Assembly (NCBI RefSeq): GCF_013623905.1
Contig: NZ_JABKDD010000001.1
Coordinates: forward strand, 62,001 to 126,000
Length of the DNA: 64,000 nt
Direction: 5' to 3'
Origin: Brevibacterium sediminis
Lineage (GTDB): Bacteria; Actinomycetota; Actinomycetes; Actinomycetales; Brevibacteriaceae
A program made the translations under genes and the position numbers. The first letter of the stretch is position 1. The number at the start of each line of letters is the position of its first letter. The notes beneath the pieces were generated by a model. That model was not told where the DNA came from and ran no database searches. It saw only the letters and a list, made by a program, of their open reading frames with translations. Below are positions 25,943-34,020 of the stretch, in pieces.

Positions 25943-27076
25943 GTGGAAAGTCAGCTCCACGGACAGTGGTACAGAGGCGGAACGTCCAAGTGCTGGTTGT
26001 TCGCCAATGACGAGATGCCGGCGGACAGAGCTGGGATCGCGCAAGCCTTGTCTGCGGCCTTCGGGTCGGGAGATGACCGTCAGCTCAACGGAGTCGGTGG
26101 GGCTTCCTCGACGACCTCCAAGGCTGCCGTCATTTCGCCGTCGGCGATCCCAGGCATCGACGTCAGCTACCTGTTCGCGCAGGTCGGAATCGGCCGGTCG
26201 GCGGTCGAGTTCACGTCGAACTGCGGCAATTGCGCTTCGGCTGTCGCGCTCTACGCGGTTCAGAACGGATTGGTCCGACCTGGCGGCGAAGTCACTCCGG
26301 TGAGGATGGTGAATGAGAATACTCGTTCCGTCGTGGTCGCTCATGTAGCTACACCCGGAAAGAAGATTCCATCGAACGGCTCCGAAACGATACCGGGAAG
26401 CTCGATGCCGGGCATTCCGGTCAACGTCTTCTTCGAAAACGTCGACGGTGCTTCAACCGGCGAGCTGCTGCCGACCGGAGAGGCAGCCACCGAGGTGAGT
26501 TGCGACGGTGCTTCGATCACCGTCAGCTGCATCGACGCCGGTGCTCCGGCTTGCTTCGTCAGTGCCGCTGAGCTCGGACTGTCCGGGACCGAGCCGACCG
26601 CGGAGATCCGTCTGAGACTCAATGAGCTCGTCGAGATTCGATCGGCCGCATCGAGGTCAATGGGACTGAGCGCCGAAGGCGAGGAGCCGAGCCCCGCCGT
26701 ACCCAAGGTGGGCCTCATCGCGCCGCCGTCCGACTACACCAGCATCTCCGGAGAGAGGATCTCCGCCGGAGACTACGACATTTCTGCGCGGATGGTTTCG
26801 ATGTTCGATCTGCATCCCGCCATCGGAATCACTTCGGCGATCGCCCTGGCACGGGCTTCATTCGTGGAAGGAAGTCTTGTCAATGACGCCATCGACAAGC
26901 GGGCTCTTCAGCACACCGACGCCGACGACGAGGTGGCTATCCGAATCGGCACCCCCGTCGGAGTCATCGTCTGTCGAGTTCAGCTCACCGGGTCGGGGCA
27001 AGTCGCTCGTCTCGGAGTCAGACGGGTGGCGCGGCGGATTGCCCACGCAGACATAGATCTGCCCCTGGTCTCATGA
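25943..27076 (+). CDS. PrpF-family protein (methylaconitate/oxalomesaconate-type isomerase)
   Basis: A 377-residue member of the PrpF family, which has the diaminopimelate-epimerase fold and moves double bonds or isomerises unsaturated di- and tricarboxylates. The family N-terminus RGGTSKCWLF (residues 11-20), LNGVGGASSTTSKAAVI (about 49-65), the conserved cysteine in NCGNCASAVAL and CIDAGAPACFV are all visible. The GTG start follows AAGGAG at a good distance. The next gene is a dicarboxylate carrier, so this protein probably isomerises the imported acid. No AcnD/PrpC genes accompany it, which argues against a methylcitrate role. Confidence 0.85.
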   Translation: MESQLHGQWYRGGTSKCWLFANDEMPADRAGIAQALSAAFGSGDDRQLNGVGGASSTTSKAAVISPSAIPGIDVSYLFAQVGIGRSAVEFTSNCGNCASAVALYAVQNGLVRPGGEVTPVRMVNENTRSVVVAHVATPGKKIPSNGSETIPGSSMPGIPVNVFFENVDGASTGELLPTGEAATEVSCDGASITVSCIDAGAPACFVSAAELGLSGTEPTAEIRLRLNELVEIRSAASRSMGLSAEGEEPSPAVPKVGLIAPPSDYTSISGERISAGDYDISARMVSMFDLHPAIGITSAIALARASFVEGSLVNDAIDKRALQHTDADDEVAIRIGTPVGVIVCRVQLTGSGQVARLGVRRVARRIAHADIDLPLVS

Positions 27077-27146
27077 ACGACCGTCCCTAGGAATACCTGA
27101 ATCTTTTCAAGGAAGATCAGCTGACAATGAAGTTGGAGGAACACCC

Positions 27147-28511
27147 ATGTCCCTAGTTCAGATACTCATGCTCGTGGTGCTGGTGGTGATGTTCATCGCC
27201 GCCACCAAATGGCCCATCAATATCGGGATCATGGGCCTCGTCGGGGCTTTCGTCTTCGGCACCTTCGTCTTCGGCATGGATGACAAGGAGATCCTTGAGG
27301 AGTTTCCCGCGAGCATCGTGCTGACGATCGTCGGCGTGACTTTCTTCTTCAGCATCGCCCAGAAGAACGGGACCATCAGGGTCCTCGTGGATCTGGCTAT
27401 CCGCGCAGTCCGGGGTCGTATCAATATCGTGCCGTGGATCTTCTTCGTCGTCTCCTCGCTGCTGACAGCGATGGGCACATTCTCTCCCGCCGCAGTTGCT
27501 CTGCTGGCACCGGCAGCCATGGGCTTCTGTGCCTCGACCGGCTACAGCGGAGTAGTCATGGGAGCGATGGTCATCAACGGCGCACACGCCGGTGGGTTCT
27601 CACCGATCTCCGTGTCCGGAAACATTGTTCGTGACATTGCCGAGGCCAATGGCTTCGAGATCAACGGCGGGGCTCTCTTCCTCGCAGCCTATGTCATCAA
27701 CTTGTTGGTCACTATTCTCACTGTCGTCGTGATGAAGGCCCTCGGGCGACTGCGTACAGTGCCCGACCCGGACAACCTTGAGAGTTGGGGAGCTCATGGA
27801 GACTCCGGTGTGGGAAGCAAAGGGCCCGACTCTGACGGTAGGATGCCTCGGCAGGGAAGCGGTTCTGGAACGGCAGTCGCAGTAGAGACCGAGGTGCGCA
27901 CAGCGACATCGCCGATGACTCGTCAGGTGTGGCTGACCATAGGCCTCATCGTCGTCATGGTTGTCGGCGCGGTCGGATTCGAGCTGCCGATCGGCTTCCT
28001 CGGACTGGCGTGCGGACTCGTGCTGGCGTTCACCTCTTTGAAGAGCTCCGAGAACCTCGTCTCAGGAATCTCGTGGTCGACCGTCCTTCTGGTGTCGGGC
28101 ATGATCGTCTACGTCAGCCTGCTCACCCACGCCGGCGTCATCGATTCGCTCTCGAAGATGGCGGTGGCAATTGGTGCTCCACTCATCGTCGCGATCGTCC
28201 TCTGCTACGTCATCGGAGTGAGTTCTGCCTTCGCATCCTCGACTGCGCTGCTCACCGCCCTGATTCCGATGTCCATCTCTCTGCTCGAGCAGAGTGCCCT
28301 CAGCGCGACAGCCGTCATGTCGGCGCTCGCGGTATCGGCGACGATCGTCGATGTCTCTCCGTTCTCGACAGACGGTGCGCTCATCATTGCCAACACACAG
28401 GGCGGCGAAGCCAAAACAATCTGGCGCGACCTCATGATCTACGCCGGGTTCGTCGTCCTCATCGCCCCGCTTCTTGCGTGGGCTCTGCTGGTGCCGACGG
28501 GAATCATCTGA
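27147..28511 (+). CDS. dicarboxylate carrier, MatC/ion-transporter superfamily
   Basis: A 454-residue inner-membrane protein with about 11-12 helices. The first half resembles the MatC N-terminal domain of malonate/dicarboxylate carriers (NIGIMGLVGAFVFGTFVFGMDDKEI, then the FSPAAVALLAPAAMGF and HAGGFSPISVSGNIV loops). A hydrophilic Gly/Ser-rich linker of about 60 residues (about 205-265) joins the halves; the second half ends with DVSPFSTDGALIIANTQ. TTGGAGGAA precedes the ATG. It lies 70 bases after the PrpF-like gene and is followed by a strong terminator, so the two form a two-gene operon. Confidence 0.8.
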   Translation: MSLVQILMLVVLVVMFIAATKWPINIGIMGLVGAFVFGTFVFGMDDKEILEEFPASIVLTIVGVTFFFSIAQKNGTIRVLVDLAIRAVRGRINIVPWIFFVVSSLLTAMGTFSPAAVALLAPAAMGFCASTGYSGVVMGAMVINGAHAGGFSPISVSGNIVRDIAEANGFEINGGALFLAAYVINLLVTILTVVVMKALGRLRTVPDPDNLESWGAHGDSGVGSKGPDSDGRMPRQGSGSGTAVAVETEVRTATSPMTRQVWLTIGLIVVMVVGAVGFELPIGFLGLACGLVLAFTSLKSSENLVSGISWSTVLLVSGMIVYVSLLTHAGVIDSLSKMAVAIGAPLIVAIVLCYVIGVSSAFASSTALLTALIPMSISLLEQSALSATAVMSALAVSATIVDVSPFSTDGALIIANTQGGEAKTIWRDLMIYAGFVVLIAPLLAWALLVPTGII

Positions 28512-28528
28512 CAACCGAACGATACACA

Positions 28529-28568
28529 GGTCGCCGCCGAATGCCATCGTGACTCGGCGGCGACCTTT
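28529..28568 (+). terminator. strong terminator after the MatC-like gene
   Basis: GGTCGCCGCCGA pairs perfectly with TCGGCGGCGACC across 13 bases, followed by TTTC. It starts 18 bases past the stop codon. Confidence 0.8.
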
Positions 28569-28671
28569 CATCTGCTGATCGTTACTCGGATCGGCTGGAG
28601 AGTGCACATCGAATTGCAAAGCAACCGGGCAGGCGAGGAGCAGCGCGGGACTTTGCGATTCTCACGCAATG

Positions 28672-30807
28672 TCAGGCGCGGGTGCGTGCCAGCAGGTAGA
28701 CGAAATACGGGGCGCCGATGAGGGCGACGATGAGCCCGGCCGGTATCTGCGCCGGAGCGATCACCGTGCGCCCCACGGCGTCGGCGACGGCGAGGCCCAC
28801 GGCTCCGAGCAGCATCGCCGTGGGCACGACCCGGATATGACGGGCGCCGACCAGAGCGCGCGCAGCGTGCGGGGCGACGAGACCGATGAATCCGACGACG
28901 CCGACGGCCGACACACTCACCGCCGCAAGTACGGCCGCCGTGATGAGCACCGCCAGGCGCACCGGTTCACGCGGAACCCCGACCAGCCGTGGGGTGTCAT
29001 CATCAAGGGCGAGCAGGTCGAGCTCGCGCGTCCACACGAACGCCAGCGGTACGGCGACGAGCAGGGCGAGGGCGACCGGTGCGATATCCGCCCACGCCCT
29101 TCCGTACGTCGATCCGGACAGCCACGTGAAGAGGGCAGGCGTGTCCCAGGGATTCGCGCGGACGAGGAACAGTGTGGTCAGCGCGGTGAACCCGAACCAC
29201 AGACCGATGCCGATGAGGACGAGACGATCGGTATTCATCCCACCCCGCCACGAGAGCCCGTAGACGATGGCGAAGGCGACCAGGGCCCCCACGATGCCGA
29301 CCCCGGAGACGAGACCGACCCCGGCGCCGGGGATGAGGGTGACGACGATGACGGCACCCAGCCCGGCTCCACCCGTGATGCCGAGCAGGCCGGGTTCGGC
29401 CAGGGGGTTGCCTGCACTGGCCTGGACAAGGGTGCCGGAGAGTCCCAGCGCGGCACCGGCGGCCAGGGCAGCGGTGACCCTGGGCGCTCGTGAGTCGAAG
29501 GCGAAGTCGATGACGGGTGCCGCCCGGTCTTGGAACCACAGCAGCACATCGCCGAGGAGGTAGAACCGTTCCCCGGTGAGCAGACCGATCACGGCGACGA
29601 GGATGAGGACCACGACGCCGACGCCGATGACGAAGCCGGCCCGTCGCGGACCTACCACAGCCGAGTTCGCCGCCGAGGTGGCCGCGGCCGGTGATGCCGT
29701 GCGCATCGATCGCGCCAGAAGAACGAGCACGATCGCCCCGAGCACAGTCGTCGTCACTCCCGACGGGAGGGTGATCGCCTCGGTGGCGCCGACGATCGCG
29801 CGCAGCAGGGCATCGGCGACGATGACGATGATCGCACCGATGAGACCGGCGGTCGGAAAGAGCACGGCATGACGGCCGAGGCTCGGAACGACGCGGGCGA
29901 GGAGCCGGGCGATGACCGGGGCGCAGAGACCGACGAAGCCGATCGGACCGGCCAGGGTCACCGCAGTGGCGGTGAGCATGACGGCGAGGAGGATCCCGAT
30001 GGCCCGCGTCGACCTGACCGGAACCCCGAGCACCGAGGCGGCGTCGTCGCCGAGACCGAGCAGGTCCAGACGCCTCGACAGCAGGATCGCACCGCCGGCG
30101 ATGACAGCGATGACGGGAATGCTGCGCAGGGCCGCGGTCCCGTCGAGCTGATTGAGAGTGCCCGAACCCCAGGAGAAGAGACTCGTCGTCTCTTCGGCGA
30201 AGAGGATGAGCAGGGTCGACGTCGCCGCCTGCAGCGCCATCGCCGTGGCCGTGCCCGCCAGCACGAGCCGAGTCGTCGAGGCTCCTGCGCCTCCGGCCAG
30301 GCCGAGGACCAGGGCTGCGGCAAGCAGGCCGCCGAGGAAGGCGACCCCTCCCGAGGCCCAGATCGGAATCGCAATGCCGAAGGCAGTGACCACGGTGACG
30401 GCGAAGTACGCGCCGCCGGTGACCGCCAGCGTGTCCGGCGACGCCAAGGGGTTGCGCGCCAGTGATTGGAACAGGGCACCGGCCACACCCAAGGCGAGGC
30501 CGACGAGGATGCCCGCCCCCACGCGCGGCAGCCGGGACCCGACGAGGATGTCACGGGCACTGGGGCCATCCTCGGCGGGGGAGAGCGTGCCGGTCACGGT
30601 CGTGAACAGTTCCCTGATGCCGATGCCCGAGGTGCCCTGCGTGATATGCCAGGCTGAAGCGATGACGAGGACGGCAACGAGACCGAGCAGAGCGGAGGCG
30701 GTCGACAGGGCACCGACGACTCCGCGGCCGCGGACCGGAACCATGGTCGATTCCGGTGCCGCAGCCGTCCGCTGGGAGGTGTTCGGGCGGGTCAGGGGAG
30801 AGGCCAC
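28672..30807 (-). CDS. fused siderophore ABC transporter permease (two FecCD domains)
   Basis: A 711-residue inner-membrane protein made of two tandem FecCD/BtuC-type permease domains (about residues 30-365 and 390-705), the FhuB arrangement, with roughly 20 helices. Each half repeats the family phrases: GSRLPRVGAGILVGLALGVAGALFQ and RAPRVTAALAAGAALGLSGTL early, GPIGFVGL and GVVGFIGLVAPH late. It is the last gene of an operon ATPase-lipoprotein-permease, starting three bases after the lipoprotein stop. It would carry an Fe(III)-siderophore across the membrane. The operon has a DtxR-type box upstream of its first gene. Confidence 0.9.
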   Translation of the reverse strand: MASPLTRPNTSQRTAAAPESTMVPVRGRGVVGALSTASALLGLVAVLVIASAWHITQGTSGIGIRELFTTVTGTLSPAEDGPSARDILVGSRLPRVGAGILVGLALGVAGALFQSLARNPLASPDTLAVTGGAYFAVTVVTAFGIAIPIWASGGVAFLGGLLAAALVLGLAGGAGASTTRLVLAGTATAMALQAATSTLLILFAEETTSLFSWGSGTLNQLDGTAALRSIPVIAVIAGGAILLSRRLDLLGLGDDAASVLGVPVRSTRAIGILLAVMLTATAVTLAGPIGFVGLCAPVIARLLARVVPSLGRHAVLFPTAGLIGAIIVIVADALLRAIVGATEAITLPSGVTTTVLGAIVLVLLARSMRTASPAAATSAANSAVVGPRRAGFVIGVGVVVLILVAVIGLLTGERFYLLGDVLLWFQDRAAPVIDFAFDSRAPRVTAALAAGAALGLSGTLVQASAGNPLAEPGLLGITGGAGLGAVIVVTLIPGAGVGLVSGVGIVGALVAFAIVYGLSWRGGMNTDRLVLIGIGLWFGFTALTTLFLVRANPWDTPALFTWLSGSTYGRAWADIAPVALALLVAVPLAFVWTRELDLLALDDDTPRLVGVPREPVRLAVLITAAVLAAVSVSAVGVVGFIGLVAPHAARALVGARHIRVVPTAMLLGAVGLAVADAVGRTVIAPAQIPAGLIVALIGAPYFVYLLARTRA

Positions 30808-30810
30808 GGT

Positions 30811-31854
30811 CTACTTGGTCAGTGCGTCGACGTAGGCGTCGAGGGCCTGCTCGGACGACTTGGGTCCGCCGAAGGTCCAAATGCCTGCCGGGAAGGCCGT
30901 GGTGCGGTCGTCCTTCACTGCGGGGATGTTCGCCCAGATGTCGTTCTTCTTCAGCAGCTCCACATAGTCCTCGGTCTCAGGGTCCTCGGTCCCGGTGTAG
31001 AAGAAGTTCGCCTCACCGACCTTCGAGATGCCTTCGATATCGGTCTGTCCGAGGCCGTACGCGGGGTCGACGTCACCGGTCCACGCGTTCTTCAGGCCCA
31101 GCTCCTCGCCGAGTTCGCCGATGAGCGAACCCTGGCCGAAGGGACGCAGCGCCACGTTCGAACCGTTGACCCAGCCGTCGAAGTAGACGAATTCGGTGGT
31201 GGCCGGGTCCGCCTCGGCGATGGCCTTCTTCGATTCTTCGAGCTTCGCATCGAAATCGCCGAGGACGGTGTCGGCGCGCTCGGTGCGACCGGTCGCCTCG
31301 GCGACGGTGGTGAACGTGTCCTTCATGTACTTGACGGGGTCCTTGCCGTCGGCGCCGGCCATCGCCATCACGGGGATTCCCTGCTTCTCGAGCTGACTGA
31401 CGATCTTGTCCTTGCGATTCGTCGTTTCGATGATGACGAGATCCGGATCGGCCGACAGGATCGATTCGACGTTGGGTTCCTGGCGAGTGCCGACGTCGGT
31501 GGTGGAGTCGGGCAGCTTCTCTGCCGTGTCCCAGGTGGTGAAGCCCTTCGCATCGGCGACGGCGGCGGGATCGACGCAGAGGGAGAGAAGATCCTCGGTG
31601 TACTGCCATTCGAGGGATACGACCTTCGCCGCCGGCTTGTCCAGTTCGATCTCGTGGCCGGTGTCGTCGGTGACGGTGACCGGATCCGCCGAGGTGGTGC
31701 TCGAGTCGTCCGCACACGATGCGGAGGTCTGTCCCTTCGCATCAGCAGGTGCGTCGGTATCGGTAGTGCCGCACCCGGTCAGGGCCAGTGCGCAGACCGC
31801 CGTTGCCGAGGCGAAGGCGGCGAACGAGGTGCGCGACAGAGGTGTTCTGGTCAT
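30811..31854 (-). CDS. siderophore-binding lipoprotein of an ABC importer
   Basis: A 347-residue extracytoplasmic binding protein of the FecB/FhuD (TroA-like) family. Residues 1-29 form a lipoprotein signal with lipobox LTGC. The body has the usual two-lobe phrases (KVVSLEWQYTEDLLSLCVDP, VESILSADPDLVIIETTN). I chose the ATG at 31854, from which the signal peptide begins properly; the open frame extends further upstream but has no reason to be coding. It sits between the ATPase and the fused permease. Confidence 0.88.
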   Translation of the reverse strand: MTRTPLSRTSFAAFASATAVCALALTGCGTTDTDAPADAKGQTSASCADDSSTTSADPVTVTDDTGHEIELDKPAAKVVSLEWQYTEDLLSLCVDPAAVADAKGFTTWDTAEKLPDSTTDVGTRQEPNVESILSADPDLVIIETTNRKDKIVSQLEKQGIPVMAMAGADGKDPVKYMKDTFTTVAEATGRTERADTVLGDFDAKLEESKKAIAEADPATTEFVYFDGWVNGSNVALRPFGQGSLIGELGEELGLKNAWTGDVDPAYGLGQTDIEGISKVGEANFFYTGTEDPETEDYVELLKKNDIWANIPAVKDDRTTAFPAGIWTFGGPKSSEQALDAYVDALTK

Positions 31855-31939
31855 GGTGTTCTTTCTGTGAACCGATCGACGATCGGAGATGAGGTGGTGC
31901 GATTTCTGGGTGTGACTGTCAGAAGGTGGGGTGGTGCGC

Positions 31940-32764
31940 TTAGAGCGCTGCGGCCGGGCGACGAGTCCGTCGGTGGAGGGCTTCGACCCGGACCAGGCCG
32001 GTGTCGGCATCGATCCGGGTCGAGATGGGCAGCCCGTAGACCTCGCTCAGCGTCTCGGCGGTGAAGACGTCTTCGCAGGTGCCGACCGAGCGGATGCGCC
32101 CCTGTTCGAGCAGGACCACGTGATCGGCGACGGTGGCGGCATGTTCGAGGTCATGGAGGACGACGCCGACGGCGATGGAGTGGTCGTCGGCGAGTTCGCG
32201 CATGAGGTCGAGGATCTCCGCCTGGTAGCGCAGGTCGAGATGGTTCGTCGGTTCGTCGAGCAGGAGGACTCCGGTGTCCTGGGCCAGACAGGTCGCCAAC
32301 CAGACGCGTTGGAGTTCGCCGCCGGAGAGCTGGTCGACCGGACGGTCGGCCATCACCATGGTGCCGGTGAGGGAGAGTGCGCGATCGACGGCAGCGCGAT
32401 CGACGTCGGTGAGCCCGGCGAAGCGCTTACGATGCGGGTGGCGGCCGAAGGTGACGATCTCACGGACGCTGAGGCCCGACGGGTGTGGGCGCGACTGGGA
32501 CAGCAGGGTGACGAACCGGGCGAACTCTCTGGCCGTCAGAGTGCTTGATGGAGTGTCTGCGTCAGCCTCGGTGATGACGACGTCGCCCGAGGTGATCGGA
32601 TGCAGCCGGGCCAATGAGCGCAGGACGGTGGACTTGCCCGACCCATTGGGTCCGAGCAGGGCGGTGACCCGTCCGGGGACGATCGTCAGGCTCACGTCAT
32701 GGACGACCTCGGCGCGGTCGTAGCCCAGATTGAGGCCGGTGGCAGTCAGTGCAATCGCATTCAC
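31940..32764 (-). CDS. siderophore ABC transporter ATP-binding protein (FepC/FecE type)
   Basis: A 274-residue ABC ATPase with Walker A GPNGSGKST at about residue 38, a Q-loop at LLSQSR, signature LSGGELQR, Walker B VLLLDEPTNHLD and switch histidine in VVLHDLE. It is the first gene of the siderophore operon. The start is a GTG whose upstream sequence has no ribosome binding site; a TAGGCT -10 box ends eight bases before it and lies inside the DtxR-type box. The message is therefore probably leaderless and repressed by iron. Confidence 0.9.
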   Translation of the reverse strand: MNAIALTATGLNLGYDRAEVVHDVSLTIVPGRVTALLGPNGSGKSTVLRSLARLHPITSGDVVITEADADTPSSTLTAREFARFVTLLSQSRPHPSGLSVREIVTFGRHPHRKRFAGLTDVDRAAVDRALSLTGTMVMADRPVDQLSGGELQRVWLATCLAQDTGVLLLDEPTNHLDLRYQAEILDLMRELADDHSIAVGVVLHDLEHAATVADHVVLLEQGRIRSVGTCEDVFTAETLSEVYGLPISTRIDADTGLVRVEALHRRTRRPAAAL

Positions 32765-32765
32765 A

Positions 32766-32784
32766 AATGTTTAGCCTAACCTAA
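32766..32784 (-). promoter_or_regulatory. DtxR/IdeR-type iron box over the -10 of the siderophore operon
   Basis: The 19-mer read on the plus strand ends TTTAGCCTAACCTAA and matches the DtxR consensus TTAGGTTAGCCTAACCTAA at 15 of 19 positions. The minus-strand -10 hexamer TAGGCT (32773-32778) is inside it, so repressor binding would block polymerase. The box begins one base upstream of the GTG. Confidence 0.75.
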
Positions 32785-32886
32785 GTCAGCGTTTGAGGGT
32801 ATCTGTGTGGTGCAGAACACCCGCGTCAGTGCCTGCCGATAGTGTGGGCCTGCGACCGTAGGATGGGACCGATTGAGGAGGAGCAG

Positions 32887-34020
32887 ATGAGATTCATCGC
32901 CACGGGGGACTGGCAGCTCGGTATGACCGCGCACTACCTCAGCGACGAGGCCCGGCCCAGGTACCATCGCGCCCGCCTCGACGCCGTTGCCCGCATCGGA
33001 GCGCTCGCCGCCGAGACAGGCGCGGAGTTCGTCCTCGTCTGCGGGGACGTGTTCGAAACCAACCAGCTCGACCGCGCGATCATCGCCCGGACTTTCGAAG
33101 TCCTCAACGCTTTCACCGTGCCGGTCGTGCTGCTTCCCGGCAACCATGACCCCTTGGACGCCGCATCGATCTATGACTCCCCGGCCTTCTCCTCACGGGT
33201 GCCCTCGCATGTGCATGTCCTGCGCGGCAGCGACCCGTTCACCGTCGTTTCCGGGGTCGAGATCATCGGCGCCCCCTGGTCTTCCAAACATCCTCAAGGG
33301 GATCTCGTCGCCGCAGCGACGAAAGACCTCGCCGAGGTGGCTGCCGGTGATATCCGGATCATCGCCGGCCACGGAGCCGTGAGCGTCCTCGACCCGGATC
33401 GGGAATCGCTGGCCACCATCGACACCGACCATCTGCAGGCACTGCTGCGCGACGACCGGGCCCAGTTCGTCGCGCTCGGCGACCGGCACGCGACCTTCGA
33501 GGTCGCCGACCGCATCTGGTATCCGGGAGCACCGGAAGTGACCTCTCGGCGGGAGACCGATCCGGGCAACGTGCTCCTCGTCGACATCGATGCCGACACC
33601 CACCGGGCCGAGGTCGAGAAGGTCCACGTCGGCACATGGGCATTCACCGTCATCGAAGCCGACCTCAACTCCGCCGAGGATGTCGCCGATTTCGAAGAGC
33701 GGATGAATGCCGTTCCCGACAAGGACCGCACGGCGGTGTGGCTGATCCTGCGCGGCACTCTGCCGACGGCGGCGAAGGCCCGACTCGACGAACAGCTCGA
33801 CCACTTCTCCGACCTGTTCGCGCTCGTCTCACTCTGGGAGCGTCACATGGACCTGGCCGTCGTCGCTGCGGACGACGACTTCGCCGATCTCGGACTGAGC
33901 GGATACCTGCAGGAGACTCTTGACGAACTCTCCGCACGTGCCACCGCAGACGACGACTCAGCAGTCACGGCCCAAGACGCACTCGGTCTGCTCTACCGAT
34001 TCGCCAGGAGCGGCTCATGA
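32887..34020 (+). CDS. SbcD-like metallophosphoesterase (DNA repair exonuclease family)
   Basis: A 377-residue calcineurin-type phosphoesterase, presumably the nuclease partner of the SMC-like ATPase that follows. Motifs: TGDWQLG near residue 6 (canonical D-x-H is D-W-Q here), CGDVFE near 57, GNHD near 87, AGHGA near 160 and GDRHA near 200 (canonical GHxH is GDRH). The two altered histidines set it apart from classical SbcD/Mre11. GAGGAGGAG lies before the ATG at 32887; an upstream in-frame GTG at 32842 is less likely. The stop overlaps the next start by four bases. Confidence 0.8.
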   Translation: MRFIATGDWQLGMTAHYLSDEARPRYHRARLDAVARIGALAAETGAEFVLVCGDVFETNQLDRAIIARTFEVLNAFTVPVVLLPGNHDPLDAASIYDSPAFSSRVPSHVHVLRGSDPFTVVSGVEIIGAPWSSKHPQGDLVAAATKDLAEVAAGDIRIIAGHGAVSVLDPDRESLATIDTDHLQALLRDDRAQFVALGDRHATFEVADRIWYPGAPEVTSRRETDPGNVLLVDIDADTHRAEVEKVHVGTWAFTVIEADLNSAEDVADFEERMNAVPDKDRTAVWLILRGTLPTAAKARLDEQLDHFSDLFALVSLWERHMDLAVVAADDDFADLGLSGYLQETLDELSARATADDDSAVTAQDALGLLYRFARSGS

